From the NCBI GenBank assembly GCA_900548495.1, contig URKT01000010.1:1-35937 (forward strand): a DNA stretch of 35,937 nt, given 5' to 3'. The first letter of the stretch is position 1, and every line of letters starts with the position of its first letter. Positions 1 through 7,478 of the stretch are shown here, piece after piece. This stretch comes from an uncultured Collinsella sp. GTDB lineage: Bacteria; Actinomycetota; Coriobacteriia; Coriobacteriales; Coriobacteriaceae. A model generated the notes under the pieces. That model saw nothing but the letters and a program-made list of their open reading frames with translations, was not told where the DNA came from and did no database searches. Made by a program: the position numbers and the translations under genes.

Positions 1-34
1 GTCGTCGGCAGCGTCAGATGTGTATAAGAGACAG
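1..34 (+). other. Nextera sequencing adapter left in the contig
   Basis: Positions 2-34 match the 33-nt Illumina Nextera read-1 transposase adapter exactly as I know it. The last 19 bases (16-34) are the Tn5 mosaic end, ending in TATAAGAGACAG. This is library-preparation sequence, not genome. The genomic sequence starts at about 35, in the middle of glmM. Base 1 is one extra G. Confidence 0.97.
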
Positions 35-693
35 AGGTGAGTGGAGCCGCACTCAACGTTAATGTCGGTGCCGCAGTAATCGGTGTTGATGGCATGGACC
101 GTGGCGCCCAGGCGCTGCAGCGCAGCGGGCGTGGTCTGGCAGGAAGCACCGTGGCCGCAGTCGACGGCAACAACCAGGCCATCGAGCTTAAGGCCGTCGA
201 GCGTGCTGATGGCATGATCGACATAGGCCTTGCGGGCGTCTTTCATCTTGATGATGTGACCCACACCGGCGCCGGTCGGCAGCGTGTCGGCAGCCATGGC
301 CTCCTCGGACATGACCCAGGCGCTGATCTCTTCCTCGACAGCATCGGGAAGCTTCATGCCCTTGCGGCTAAAGAACTTGATGCCGTTGAACTCCGGCGGA
401 TTATGCGAAGCAGAGATGACGATGCCGCCGTCGAGCTCGTTTTGGACGGTGAGCAGCGCCACGGCCGGCGTAGGGATAACGCCGCAGCAATGCGGACGGC
501 CGCCCTCTGCCATAATGCCAGCGGTCAGAGCACTCTCGAGCATGGTACCCGAAAGACGCGTGTCGCGGCCGATGCAGATGTCCGGGCCAAGGAACTTGGT
601 CGCCGCGCGGCCCAGGCGAAACGCGAGGTCGCACGAGAGGCCGGCATTGGCGACGCCACGAACGCCGTCGGTACCGAAGATGTTCTGGGGCAT
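35..693 (-). CDS. glmM: Phosphoglucosamine mutase GlmM, 3' part missing
   Basis: GlmM converts glucosamine-6-phosphate to glucosamine-1-phosphate in the cytoplasm, on the way to UDP-GlcNAc for peptidoglycan. About 219 N-terminal codons are present; the family is about 445-450 residues, so roughly half is missing because the contig stops in the adapter. The start reads MPQNIFGTDGVRG, the typical GlmM opening with the substrate-contact loop. The active-site serine loop ISASHNP is at about residues 93-99, with the phosphoserine at about Ser96, and the second-domain motif VDCGHGA follows. The ATG at 691-693 has GGAAGGAG upstream. It follows rpsI in the same direction, but a strong terminator lies between them. 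Identity is near certain; only the C-terminus is unseen. Confidence 0.96.
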
Positions 694-741
694 AGGATCG
701 CTCCTTCCCTAGCAGGCGATATACAACCGCCCACCCTAGTC

Positions 742-784
742 GAAAAAGAAAAGCGGGACCCGCCGAGGAATCGGCAGGCCCCGC
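742..784 (-). terminator. Intrinsic terminator after rpsI
   Basis: On the minus strand a 14-bp stem (753-766 with 771-784, only G-T wobbles as irregularities) with a 4-nt loop is followed by a T-rich tail (742-752). It lies 33 bp downstream of the rpsI stop and about 50 bp before the glmM start. Confidence 0.9.
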
Positions 785-816
785 TTGTACATTGTATCTC
801 GAAAGGAGATAAAACC

Positions 817-1212
<396 letters not shown>

Positions 1213-1214
1213 CT

Positions 1215-1658
1215 TTAAGCCTCCAGCTCAATCTTCGTGGGGTTCTGGGCAGCATGCGGATGCTCGGCACCAGCGTAGACCTTAAGCTTGGTCATCTGGG
1301 CACGGCCGAGGGTGGTCTTGGGCAGCATACCGCGAACGGCGCGCTCGATGACCTTCTCCGGGTGCTTCTCCATAGCCTGGCGGAAGCTCTCAGCCTTGAG
1401 GCCGCCGTTGTAGCCGCTGTGGCGATAATAGGTCTTCGTGTCGGCCTTGTTACCGGTAAGCTGGACCTTATCGGCGTTGATGACGACAACGAAGTCGCCG
1501 CAGTCGCTGTTGGGCGTGAACTGGGGCTTGTTCTTACCGCGCAGGATCATTGCGATCTGGGTGGCAAGACGGCCCAGGACAGCACCATCGGCGTCGACGA
1601 GAACCCAGTTGCGCTGGACCTCGCCCTGCTTGGCGTAGTGAGTCGATTTCGAAATCAC
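1215..1658 (-). CDS. rplM: 50S ribosomal protein L13
   Basis: This is the large-subunit protein L13 (uL13), an early assembly protein that binds 23S rRNA. At 147 residues it matches the family. Recognisable segments are WVLVDADGAVLGRLAT, ILRGKNKPQFTP, GDFVVVINADKV and RAVRGMLPKT. The chosen start is GTG (1656-1658), with GGAGGA about 7 nt upstream; no other start keeps the conserved N-terminus with a good ribosome-binding site. It is the first gene of rplM-rpsI, with a promoter at 1725-1752 and a leader of about 60 nt. Confidence 0.98.
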   Translation of the reverse strand: MISKSTHYAKQGEVQRNWVLVDADGAVLGRLATQIAMILRGKNKPQFTPNSDCGDFVVVINADKVQLTGNKADTKTYYRHSGYNGGLKAESFRQAMEKHPEKVIERAVRGMLPKTTLGRAQMTKLKVYAGAEHPHAAQNPTKIELEA

Positions 1659-1724
1659 TTAGACTCCTCCATGTACAGTACGTGTTGTTACAGAGATTCA
1701 CGGGGCTCTGCAAGTAACCCGTCC

Positions 1725-1752
1725 ATATTACCCCGCTCGCCGTACGAGTCAA
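1725..1752 (-). promoter_or_regulatory. Promoter of rplM-rpsI
   Basis: On the minus strand TTGACT (1747-1752) and TAATAT (1725-1730) are separated by 16 bp. The leader from about 1718 to 1659 can fold into an imperfect hairpin (GTTAC/GTAAC and AGAG/CTCT arms, about 1681-1719). This could be a site for feedback by L13 or S9; that role is inference only. Confidence 0.7.
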
Positions 1753-1815
1753 CAGGTATTTTGGCTCCGACCAGAGTTTCTGCACATGTCATCCACGAGC
1801 CGTGACGTTGCAGCG

Positions 1816-2694
1816 CTAGCGCTCAACAAACTCCTGGATCTCCGCGAGCAGGCGCTTTGCCTCCTGGCGACCCTGAATATACAGGTCCAAAAGCTTTGCC
1901 GGATCGTGCTCGACATGGCCGACCTCGACCGGCTTTTGCGGAGCAATGACCAGCGCGCGGCCCTCGCGCTCATACTTCCACAGGTGCATGCGCTGGAGGT
2001 TATAGCGGTCGTGGCGCGTCTCGATAGCCTCGAGCAGATAGGGGTAGTCGACATAGCGGGCGCGCGCGGCAGGCATAAACTCGTAGGGCTTTTTCTCGTA
2101 CGAGCGGTCCTGCGTGACAATGACAACCGCGCGATCGAAGCCCGCCTCCTCCAGCACATGCTCGATGGGGACCGAATCGGCTACGCCGCCGTCGACGTAT
2201 TTGTGCCCGTCGATCTCGACCGGCGGCGTCACCAGCGGCAACGAGGTCGAGGCGCGCACGGCGTCGAGATCGAGCACGGCGCTTTTGACCGGGAGGTACG
2301 TGGCGGTTCCAAAGAGCATGTCCGTCGCGACGGCGTACATCTCAATGGGGCTCGCGTCGAACGTCTCGTTATCAAAAGGATCCAGGCGGTCCTGGACGTC
2401 GTTGAAGATAAAGTCGTAGCCCACGATGGAACCCGTGGACGCAAACGACGCGGCGCCCATGTAGCGGCTGTCGTTGCAGAAGGTCAAATTGACTCGGTTG
2501 GTGCGGCCGATCTGGTGCGACTTGTAGTTGACGCCGTTGAGCGCACCGGCCGAGACGCCGTACACCGCCGGAATTTCGACACCGGCCTCCATGAGAACGT
2601 CGAGCACGCCGGCGGTAAACTGCCCACGAAAACTGCCACCCTCCAAGACGAGCGCGACCTTGCCGGCGTTCTTTGCCTTATCTTCTGCAGTCAT
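1816..2694 (-). CDS. Patatin-like phospholipase family protein
   Basis: This is a probable cytoplasmic serine acyl hydrolase of the patatin/RssA-like family, acting on phospholipid or acyl esters; the substrate is unknown. At 292 residues it is normal for bacterial patatin-like proteins of the YjjU type. The glycine-rich oxyanion loop is LEGGSFRGQFTAGVLD (residues 17-32). The nucleophile elbow GVSAG places the serine at Ser48. The second dyad residue is Asp168 in the motif VDGG. No signal peptide is visible. The ATG at 2692-2694 has AGGAGG upstream. It is probably monocistronic: rplM-rpsI has its own promoter on the far side, and a repeat array fills the upstream region. Confidence 0.9.
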   Translation of the reverse strand: MTAEDKAKNAGKVALVLEGGSFRGQFTAGVLDVLMEAGVEIPAVYGVSAGALNGVNYKSHQIGRTNRVNLTFCNDSRYMGAASFASTGSIVGYDFIFNDVQDRLDPFDNETFDASPIEMYAVATDMLFGTATYLPVKSAVLDLDAVRASTSLPLVTPPVEIDGHKYVDGGVADSVPIEHVLEEAGFDRAVVIVTQDRSYEKKPYEFMPAARARYVDYPYLLEAIETRHDRYNLQRMHLWKYEREGRALVIAPQKPVEVGHVEHDPAKLLDLYIQGRQEAKRLLAEIQEFVER

Positions 2695-2730
2695 ATTGAC
2701 CTCCTGCGATTGCGTTTTGGCTTTCTTCTA

Positions 2731-3040
2731 CCCAGTTTTGGAATGGAGGGCGCGCAGGTTTTTCGAGGCGGCAGGTGCAGCGGAAAGTGCGTCCCAGTTT
2801 GAGGCGGGATTACGGGATGCGCTTTCCGCTTGGACCGCCGTTGGGAAAGCGCGTCCCGTTCTGAGCGCGGATTCCGGGATGAACATTCCGCTTGAGGCGT
2901 CTTCCGGAAAATGAATCCTATTCCGAGCGTCGATTCCGGGATGCAGTTTCCGCTTGAAACGTCATCCGGAAACCGCATCCCAGTCTGAGCCGGAATTCTG
3001 GGATGGATTTTCCGCCTGGGGCGACGTTGATGCGGGGCAT
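2731..3040. repeat. Tandem array of degenerate 62-bp hairpin repeats
   Basis: The core GGGAT recurs at 2814, 2876, 2938 and 3000, an exact 62-bp period, and a weaker fifth unit precedes at 2752. Each complete unit carries inverted arms of the type GGGATGCnnTTTCCGC ... GGAAAnCGCATCCC around a loop of about 13-15 nt. In the 2814 unit the arms pair fully apart from one G-T wobble; in the 2938 unit they pair except for one mismatch; the 2876 unit pairs poorly. Unit ends share a TCTGAGCG-like segment. The last unit keeps only its left half. No plausible gene overlaps the array. Confidence 0.85.
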
Positions 3041-3089
3041 GGCAGGCTGCAGTCCGATCGGCATCGCATCTGCATAGGGTTGAAGCTTT

Positions 3090-3222
3090 GCGCGGAGAAT
3101 CCGCGTATTTGCTTCGCAAATACGCACCGGCTTCGGCCGCCTGCCGGCGTCCTCGCCCGCTCGCTACAAACGCTTCGCGTTTGCTTAACGCTCGCGCCCT
3201 GCATAGAGTTCGATTCTCCGCG
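3090..3222. repeat. Nested palindromes bounded by 11-bp inverted repeats
   Basis: CGCGGAGAATC (3091-3101) and its reverse complement (3212-3222) bound 132 bp. Inside are a perfect 10-bp hairpin with a TTC loop (3103-3125) and a 7-bp hairpin with a TTC loop (3167-3183). The bounding sequence equals part of the T-arm of the neighbouring tmRNA. No gene is seen here. Confidence 0.7.
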
Positions 3223-3235
3223 GTACGGACAGATA

Positions 3236-3270
3236 ATAAAAAGGCAGGTAGATACGAATATCTACCTGCC
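3236..3270 (-). terminator. Intrinsic terminator of ssrA
   Basis: On the minus strand there is a perfect 12-bp stem (3243-3254 with 3259-3270), a TTCG tetraloop and a run of Ts (3236-3242). It begins 10 bases after the tmRNA 3' end. Confidence 0.95.
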
Positions 3271-3279
3271 TGTTACTTA

Positions 3280-3643
3280 TGGTGGAGGCGCGGAGAATCG
3301 AACTCCGGTCCACGAAAGCCCCCTGATTGGCATCTCCAAGCTCAGTCGCTGGTTTTGTCTCGGACGCTTTGCGCGCAGCGACACGCTCGCGGCGTCCTAA
3401 CCGGTTCGGTCTTAGCCTGCGCCATACCGATTACGTGCGCAGGAGCATTCCCCTAACATGACGTCGCACCGGTGTCGGGGAAATCACCGGGTTGACGCGC
3501 CGCTATAAATTAAGCAGCGAGAGCCATAGGCTCAAAAGAAGAGTTGTTGTCAATTCAATTTGACGGTACCCCTGTTTAACGAGGCGAGGAGACCTCGGCT
3601 TGCTTCCTCTCTCAGAGCTATCGTGTCGAAACCAGTCGCCCCC
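3280..3643 (-). ncRNA. ssrA: Transfer-messenger RNA
   Basis: tmRNA rescues stalled ribosomes by trans-translation with SmpB. The 5' end GGGGGCGACTGGTTTCGAC and the 3' end CGCCTCCACCA, with CCA encoded, form a 7-bp acceptor stem with one G-U pair. The T-arm is CGGAG-TTCGATT-CTCCG. The length is 364 nt, typical of one-piece tmRNA. The tag reading frame (3510-3551) ends in ALAA and TAA. From GAC it encodes DNNSSFEPMALAA; one codon (ATT) separates it from an upstream in-frame TGA, so the resume codon is ATT or GAC. A strong terminator follows. I see no convincing promoter immediately upstream. Confidence 0.96.
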
Positions 3644-3882
3644 GAATGTTGGGAAAGCCTGGATGGTATCGGGCCTGCAAACACCCGATAACCGTCGACT
3701 TTTCAAGGAACATACGGGGCGAGCCCCGCTTGTGGAGTGTTATCTTACCACGTTCTGAAAGCGGACAGCTGTTCTATGCACGAGCTGTGAAGACCTCAAT
3801 GTGCGCCGCACTTCGCACTTTTGTTACCGATCGCGTCACGTATATTTTCGCCAAGCAAAATTGACCCGTCGAAAGGACCGTT
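3644..3882. other. Intergenic region between ssrA and the 3883 gene
   Basis: The divergent promoters for ssrA (minus) and the 3883 gene (plus) should lie here. For the plus gene a TATATT box at 3841-3846 is the best -10 candidate, without a clear -35. A CGGGG-CGA-GCCCCG-like small hairpin lies near 3716-3730. I found no tRNA or protein gene. Confidence 0.5.
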
Positions 3883-4317
3883 ATGGATACCAAGCAGCAA
3901 CTCGTCAATGCCCTCGCAGGCCTGGGCTCAACCATTACCGAAGCTATGGATGTCATCGAGGGCTTTGTCCCCTGCGGACATCCCGCCCTCACGGTATCGA
4001 ACGCACTCGTCGCGCTGGACGTTGACGATGATGCAGCTCTCACTCAGCAGCTTGAGACCGTCGAGGGCTTTATCGACCACGTGAGTGAGAACCGCGGCGT
4101 GGCCGCCTACCACGGTATCGAGGTCGAGCTCGCGGGTCCCAAGGCCGATCTGTTCGCAGCAATCCGCGAGGTAGGCACCCTTATGCAGACCGCAGGCGTC
4201 AAGAACACCCAGGTCAACGAGTGGGTCTACCGCAGTCTGGCAGCACTCGACAGCTCCAACGAAAAGGCAGCCGAGCAGCTCGCAGAAAGTCCCACCATCA
4301 AGGCCGAGCTTTTGTAA
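3883..4317 (+). CDS. Hypothetical protein, 144 residues
   Basis: I do not recognise this protein. It is acidic, predicted mainly helical, without a signal peptide or membrane segment. An N-terminal segment holds CGHPALTVSNALVALDVDDD, followed by amphipathic helices rich in Ala, Glu and Leu. The ATG at 3883 has AAAGGA upstream with normal spacing and a TATATT box about 40 bp before it. Codon use is like that of the neighbours. It is one of only two plus-strand genes here and stands alone, ending in a GC-rich hairpin, so neither context nor motifs suggest a role. It is likely a real gene. Confidence 0.75.
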   Translation: MDTKQQLVNALAGLGSTITEAMDVIEGFVPCGHPALTVSNALVALDVDDDAALTQQLETVEGFIDHVSENRGVAAYHGIEVELAGPKADLFAAIREVGTLMQTAGVKNTQVNEWVYRSLAALDSSNEKAAEQLAESPTIKAELL

Positions 4318-4326
4318 ATAGCAGAC

Positions 4327-4363
4327 GCGGGCCCCTTGGCGCATCGTCGTCCAAGGGGCCCGC
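4327..4363. terminator. GC-rich hairpin between convergent genes
   Basis: A 13-bp perfect stem (4327-4339 with 4351-4363) has an 11-nt loop. It sits between the stop of the 3883 gene and the stop of the PIN toxin gene. Neither side has a T-run, so this may be a weak or Rho-assisted bidirectional terminator. Confidence 0.55.
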
Positions 4364-4375
4364 GAACAGCTCGCG

Positions 4376-4891
4376 TCAACCGATAGCCGTGCCGCCGCGT
4401 TTGGCCAAAGCAAGAATCGGCATCATTTGACGAGGTGTCTTTGCTGCAAGATTGGCATGTTCGAGCAGTTTTCGATCGTTGGTCACCAAGTAATCAACCT
4501 GGGCGCGTTTGCATGCGGCGAGTACCAAGTTGTCCTCGTAATCGCGATGGAGCGCTAAGTATTTGTCGGCCAGCCAAAGGTCCGACGCATCTGCACCCAC
4601 GGCCGTGGCGTTTTCGGTCATGTTCCGAACAAACGCCAGCGCCGCATCGCCAATCGCGCGGGCAGAAGCCTCGTCGAGCGCTCCCCCACTGGCAAGAACG
4701 CTACGCTTCAGCTCGTGTTGGACAACGTACAGCACGTCCTTGGCGATATGCACCGGAAAGAACATCAATGCCCCTGCCTCCGCCGCCTGCCCAATAAAGG
4801 CACGAGCAGCGAGCGACTCGGCATGGTCGGCGCAAAACGAATCGACCCAAACGTTGGCATCCACCATGATCTTAAGAGGGGCTCCGCTCAC
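4376..4891 (-). CDS. PIN-domain protein, probable toxin of a TA pair
   Basis: This is a probable Mg-dependent ribonuclease of the PIN fold, acting in the cytoplasm and held in check by the upstream antitoxin. The early acidic motif IMVDANVWVDSF supplies the first Asp (about residue 11), and the late segment DYEDNLVLAACKRAQVDYLV followed by TND supplies the other acidic residues. The chosen start is GTG at 4889-4891, giving 171 residues; it overlaps the antitoxin stop as GTGA and has AAAGGGG upstream. An ATG at 4865-4867 is an alternative start 8 codons in. Coupling to a RelB-like gene indicates a toxin-antitoxin module; a housekeeping PIN protein is the less likely alternative. Confidence 0.82.
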   Translation of the reverse strand: MSGAPLKIMVDANVWVDSFCADHAESLAARAFIGQAAEAGALMFFPVHIAKDVLYVVQHELKRSVLASGGALDEASARAIGDAALAFVRNMTENATAVGADASDLWLADKYLALHRDYEDNLVLAACKRAQVDYLVTNDRKLLEHANLAAKTPRQMMPILALAKRGGTAIG

Positions 4892-5223
4892 AGGATCATC
4901 CCCTTTTGGCGATAGCGATCGTCCATAGCCTCGGAATAGATTGTGTCCCAATCGCGATCGTCGGATACGGGCGACGTAGCGATGTCCAGGTCCGCGTAAA
5001 GCTGATCCGCCGCCGCCCATGATGCGGCGAACGGAGTATCGGGCGCGACGGTCTGCTGCCGGTCGTCGACGGCCGCAAGCACTTCCTCGCACTGCCCGCC
5101 ACCCTGCGCGACCTTAGCTACCACCTTTTTGATGAGCTCGGGCAGTGATCCGCCCGAAAGCCGCAGCACCTCCTCGGCACGGTTCTTGACCTGGCGATCT
5201 ACGCGAACGTTCACCTGCGCCAT
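4888..5223 (-). CDS. RelB/DinJ-like antitoxin
   Basis: This is the probable DNA-binding antitoxin of the module. The start MAQVNVRVDRQVKNRAEEVL matches the ribbon-helix-helix opening of RelB/DinJ proteins. The remaining part is acidic and probably wraps the toxin. I chose the ATG at 5221-5223 (111 residues) because the conserved domain begins there. The reading frame stays open 20 codons upstream, but those codons overlap the operator dyad and the predicted transcription start. The ribosome-binding site is weak. The protein is somewhat longer than a typical RelB, and pairing of a RelB-type antitoxin with a PIN toxin rather than RelE is less common. Confidence 0.8.
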   Translation of the reverse strand: MAQVNVRVDRQVKNRAEEVLRLSGGSLPELIKKVVAKVAQGGGQCEEVLAAVDDRQQTVAPDTPFAASWAAADQLYADLDIATSPVSDDRDWDTIYSEAMDDRYRQKGMIL

Positions 5224-5261
5224 GCCGCTAACAGCACCCACGTCGATCCCGCTCCCTTCAA

Positions 5262-5310
5262 TTGCTAGCCCTGCTAGCAACACTATATAGAGAAGCTAGC
5301 ACATGGTCAA
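5262..5310 (-). promoter_or_regulatory. Promoter and operator of the TA pair
   Basis: On the minus strand TTGACC (5305-5310), a 17-bp spacer and TATAGT (5282-5287) form a near-consensus promoter. GCTAGC occurs three times: in the spacer (5295-5300) and twice in the perfect dyad TTGCTAGC-CCT-GCTAGCAA (5262-5280), which covers the predicted start of transcription. This is a good layout for autorepression by the RelB-like protein. Confidence 0.8.
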
Positions 5311-5314
5311 ACGC

Positions 5315-5360
5315 AAAAGGCCTGCGCCCAGACGACACCGATGCCGTCTGGGCGCAGGCC
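5315..5360 (-). terminator. Terminator of the P-type ATPase operon
   Basis: A perfect 16-bp stem (5319-5334 with 5345-5360) with a 10-nt loop is followed by TTTT on the minus strand. It lies 25 bp after the ATPase stop and just upstream of the TA promoter. Confidence 0.9.
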
Positions 5361-5384
5361 AGATAACGTGGGCGAACACGTCTG

Positions 5385-7460
5385 CTAACGCAGGTAAGCC
5401 TTCGCGTTGCTCAGACTGTAGGCAATCGTCGAGCCGTTGTGCAGCAGCGACGACGCCTGCGGGGTAATCGCGCCGGTAATGCCCAGCGCCAGGAGCGCTG
5501 AGTTGGTGAGCATCACCTTAGAATAGGAGCTCGTCAGACGATCAACGAGGCCCTGGCTCATGCGGCGCAGACGCACGATCGCGGCCAGATCCGTATCGGT
5601 CAGGATGATATCGGCGACCTCCTTGGCGATGTCGCTTCCGCCGCCCATGGCCAGACCCACATCGGCCAGGCCCAGCGCCGGCGAATCGTTAACGCCGTCG
5701 CCCACCATGGCAACGTGGCGCCCCTCGCGCTTAATCCGCTCCACATAGGCGTACTTGTCCTCGGGCAGCAGCTCGGCCTTAAACTCATCGACACCTGCCT
5801 CGCGAGCAATGCGCTCGGCCGTGCGCTCGGAGTCACCCGTGAGCATGACCACGTGCTTGACGCCCAGCGCATGCAGGTCGGCGATGGCCTCACGGACCCC
5901 GGGCTTGAGCGGATCCTCGATGCCGAGCACGCCGACGACCTTGCCATCGACCGCCAGATACAGCGGCGACAGGCCCTGCATCTGGAGCTCGATTTGCTCC
6001 TTAATGTCGGACTCGAGCTGCGCGCCCTCATCCTCGAATACAAAGTGCGCGGAACCGATGATGGCGCGACGCCCCTCAATGGACGAAGCGATGCCGTGCG
6101 CCACGATGTACTCGACGGCGGCATGGCGCTCGCGGTGCTCGAGCCCGCGCTCGCGGGCGGCGTTGACCACGGCACGCGCCACCGGATGCGGAAAATGCTC
6201 CTCCAAGCAAGCGGAAAGGCGCAGGACCTCGTCCTCGCTCCAGCCATCGGTGGTGAGCACGCAGGCAAGACGCGGCTGTGCCTCGGTAAGCGTGCCAGTC
6301 TTATCAAACACAATGGTGTCGGCCTTGGCAAACGACTCAAAGTACTTCGCGCCCTTGACCATGACGCCCATCTTGGCGGCATCGCTCATGGCAGTCATGA
6401 CGGCAACGGAACCCGTGAGCTTGAGTGCGCACGAGTAGTCGACCATCAGCGCCGCCGAGGTCTTGATGAGGCTGCGGGTGGTAAGCGCAACCAGGCCCGC
6501 GAGCAGGAAGTTCCACGGGACGATCTTGTTGGCAAGGTCCTCCATATGCGACTGGCCCTCGGACTTGAGCGAGTCGGCCGTCTGCACGAGCGAGACGATT
6601 GAGCGCAGTTTGGTTTGCGCCGTATTGGCGCGCACACGCACCAAGATGCCGCCGTCTTCCACGACGGTACCGGCGAACACGTCGTCGCCCACGCTGCGCT
6701 CGACGGCCAGCGGCTCGCCGGTCAGGGTCGCCTGGTTGACCATAGCGCTCCCCTGCTCGACAACACCGTCGATGCAGATGGACATGCCGGTGCGCACGGC
6801 GACCAGATCGCCGGGCTCGAGCTCGGTGGCGGCAACGCTTACCTCGGTGTCGCCGACGACCTTTTGCGCCTTGTCGGGCACGTCGAGCAGCGAGTTGATG
6901 AGCTCGTTTTCGCTCATGGCGCGGGTGTAGTCCTCGAGCAGCTCGCCCACGTTGAGCAGGAACATCGTCTGGCCCGCGGTGTCGACATCACGTTTGACAA
7001 ACGAGATACCGATGGCCGAAGCGTCGAGCACGGGAACGGTCAGGCGCGGCTGCGCGAGCTCATGAAGGGCAGCGCGCAAAAATGCCATGTAACCGGCCAC
7101 GACAAACACCGCACGCAGAGGCGTCGGCAAGAACCAGCGACGTGCGTAATGGGCACCGATAAGTGTGGCAAGATCCATAACGAGCTTGTGCTTGCGCGGC
7201 TCAAGCTGCATCACGTAACCCGTCTTTGCGTCGGCAATGGCCTGAGCGTCGAGCGCACCGACGGCGGCCAGTACGGCATCGCGGCGCGGCTCGTCGTATT
7301 CGAGCGCCATCTGGCCGATGCGGCCGTAGACGCGCACCTTGCGCACACCATCGATTTCGCCACTGAGCTTTAGAAGTGCATCGAGATCGCTCTCTGGCAC
7401 AGGACCCGCCAATTGAAGACGGGTCCTGCCGGGGATCTCGCTAATAATCGAGAATCTCAT
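5385..7460 (-). CDS. P1B-type metal-translocating ATPase with unusual YSC motif
   Basis: This is an inner-membrane ATPase, probably exporting a transition metal; the ion is not certain. At 691 residues it fits the family. An N-terminal HMA-like domain (about 1-80) begins with PGRTRLQL and lacks a CxxC metal site. TGE of the actuator is at about 247-249, the phosphorylation site DKTGT at Asp386, HP in the nucleotide domain (FPHPVAR), and GDGVND in the hinge. The membrane metal motif, usually CPC, SPC or similar, is here DYSCALK (341-347): Ser-Cys without proline. That may mean a non-copper substrate. It starts 18 bp after the small DUF6110-like gene, so they form an operon, and a strong terminator follows. 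Confidence 0.93.
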   Translation of the reverse strand: MRFSIISEIPGRTRLQLAGPVPESDLDALLKLSGEIDGVRKVRVYGRIGQMALEYDEPRRDAVLAAVGALDAQAIADAKTGYVMQLEPRKHKLVMDLATLIGAHYARRWFLPTPLRAVFVVAGYMAFLRAALHELAQPRLTVPVLDASAIGISFVKRDVDTAGQTMFLLNVGELLEDYTRAMSENELINSLLDVPDKAQKVVGDTEVSVAATELEPGDLVAVRTGMSICIDGVVEQGSAMVNQATLTGEPLAVERSVGDDVFAGTVVEDGGILVRVRANTAQTKLRSIVSLVQTADSLKSEGQSHMEDLANKIVPWNFLLAGLVALTTRSLIKTSAALMVDYSCALKLTGSVAVMTAMSDAAKMGVMVKGAKYFESFAKADTIVFDKTGTLTEAQPRLACVLTTDGWSEDEVLRLSACLEEHFPHPVARAVVNAARERGLEHRERHAAVEYIVAHGIASSIEGRRAIIGSAHFVFEDEGAQLESDIKEQIELQMQGLSPLYLAVDGKVVGVLGIEDPLKPGVREAIADLHALGVKHVVMLTGDSERTAERIAREAGVDEFKAELLPEDKYAYVERIKREGRHVAMVGDGVNDSPALGLADVGLAMGGGSDIAKEVADIILTDTDLAAIVRLRRMSQGLVDRLTSSYSKVMLTNSALLALGITGAITPQASSLLHNGSTIAYSLSNAKAYLR

Positions 7461-7478
7461 AGTTTGTGCCTGGGAGCG

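Noticed and set aside
2752..3040. CRISPR array
   Set aside because: Spacing is regular but the whole 62-bp unit is related, including what would be spacers, repeats are not identical, and no cas gene is near.
2691..3119. Open frames through the 62-bp repeats
   Set aside because: They arise because the repeat lacks stops in some frames; the translated text only mirrors the repeat, and it has no conserved start.
3203..3230. Separate tRNA gene on the plus strand
   Set aside because: Only a T-arm-like GAGTTCGATTCTCCG is present; no acceptor, D or anticodon arms can be built upstream.
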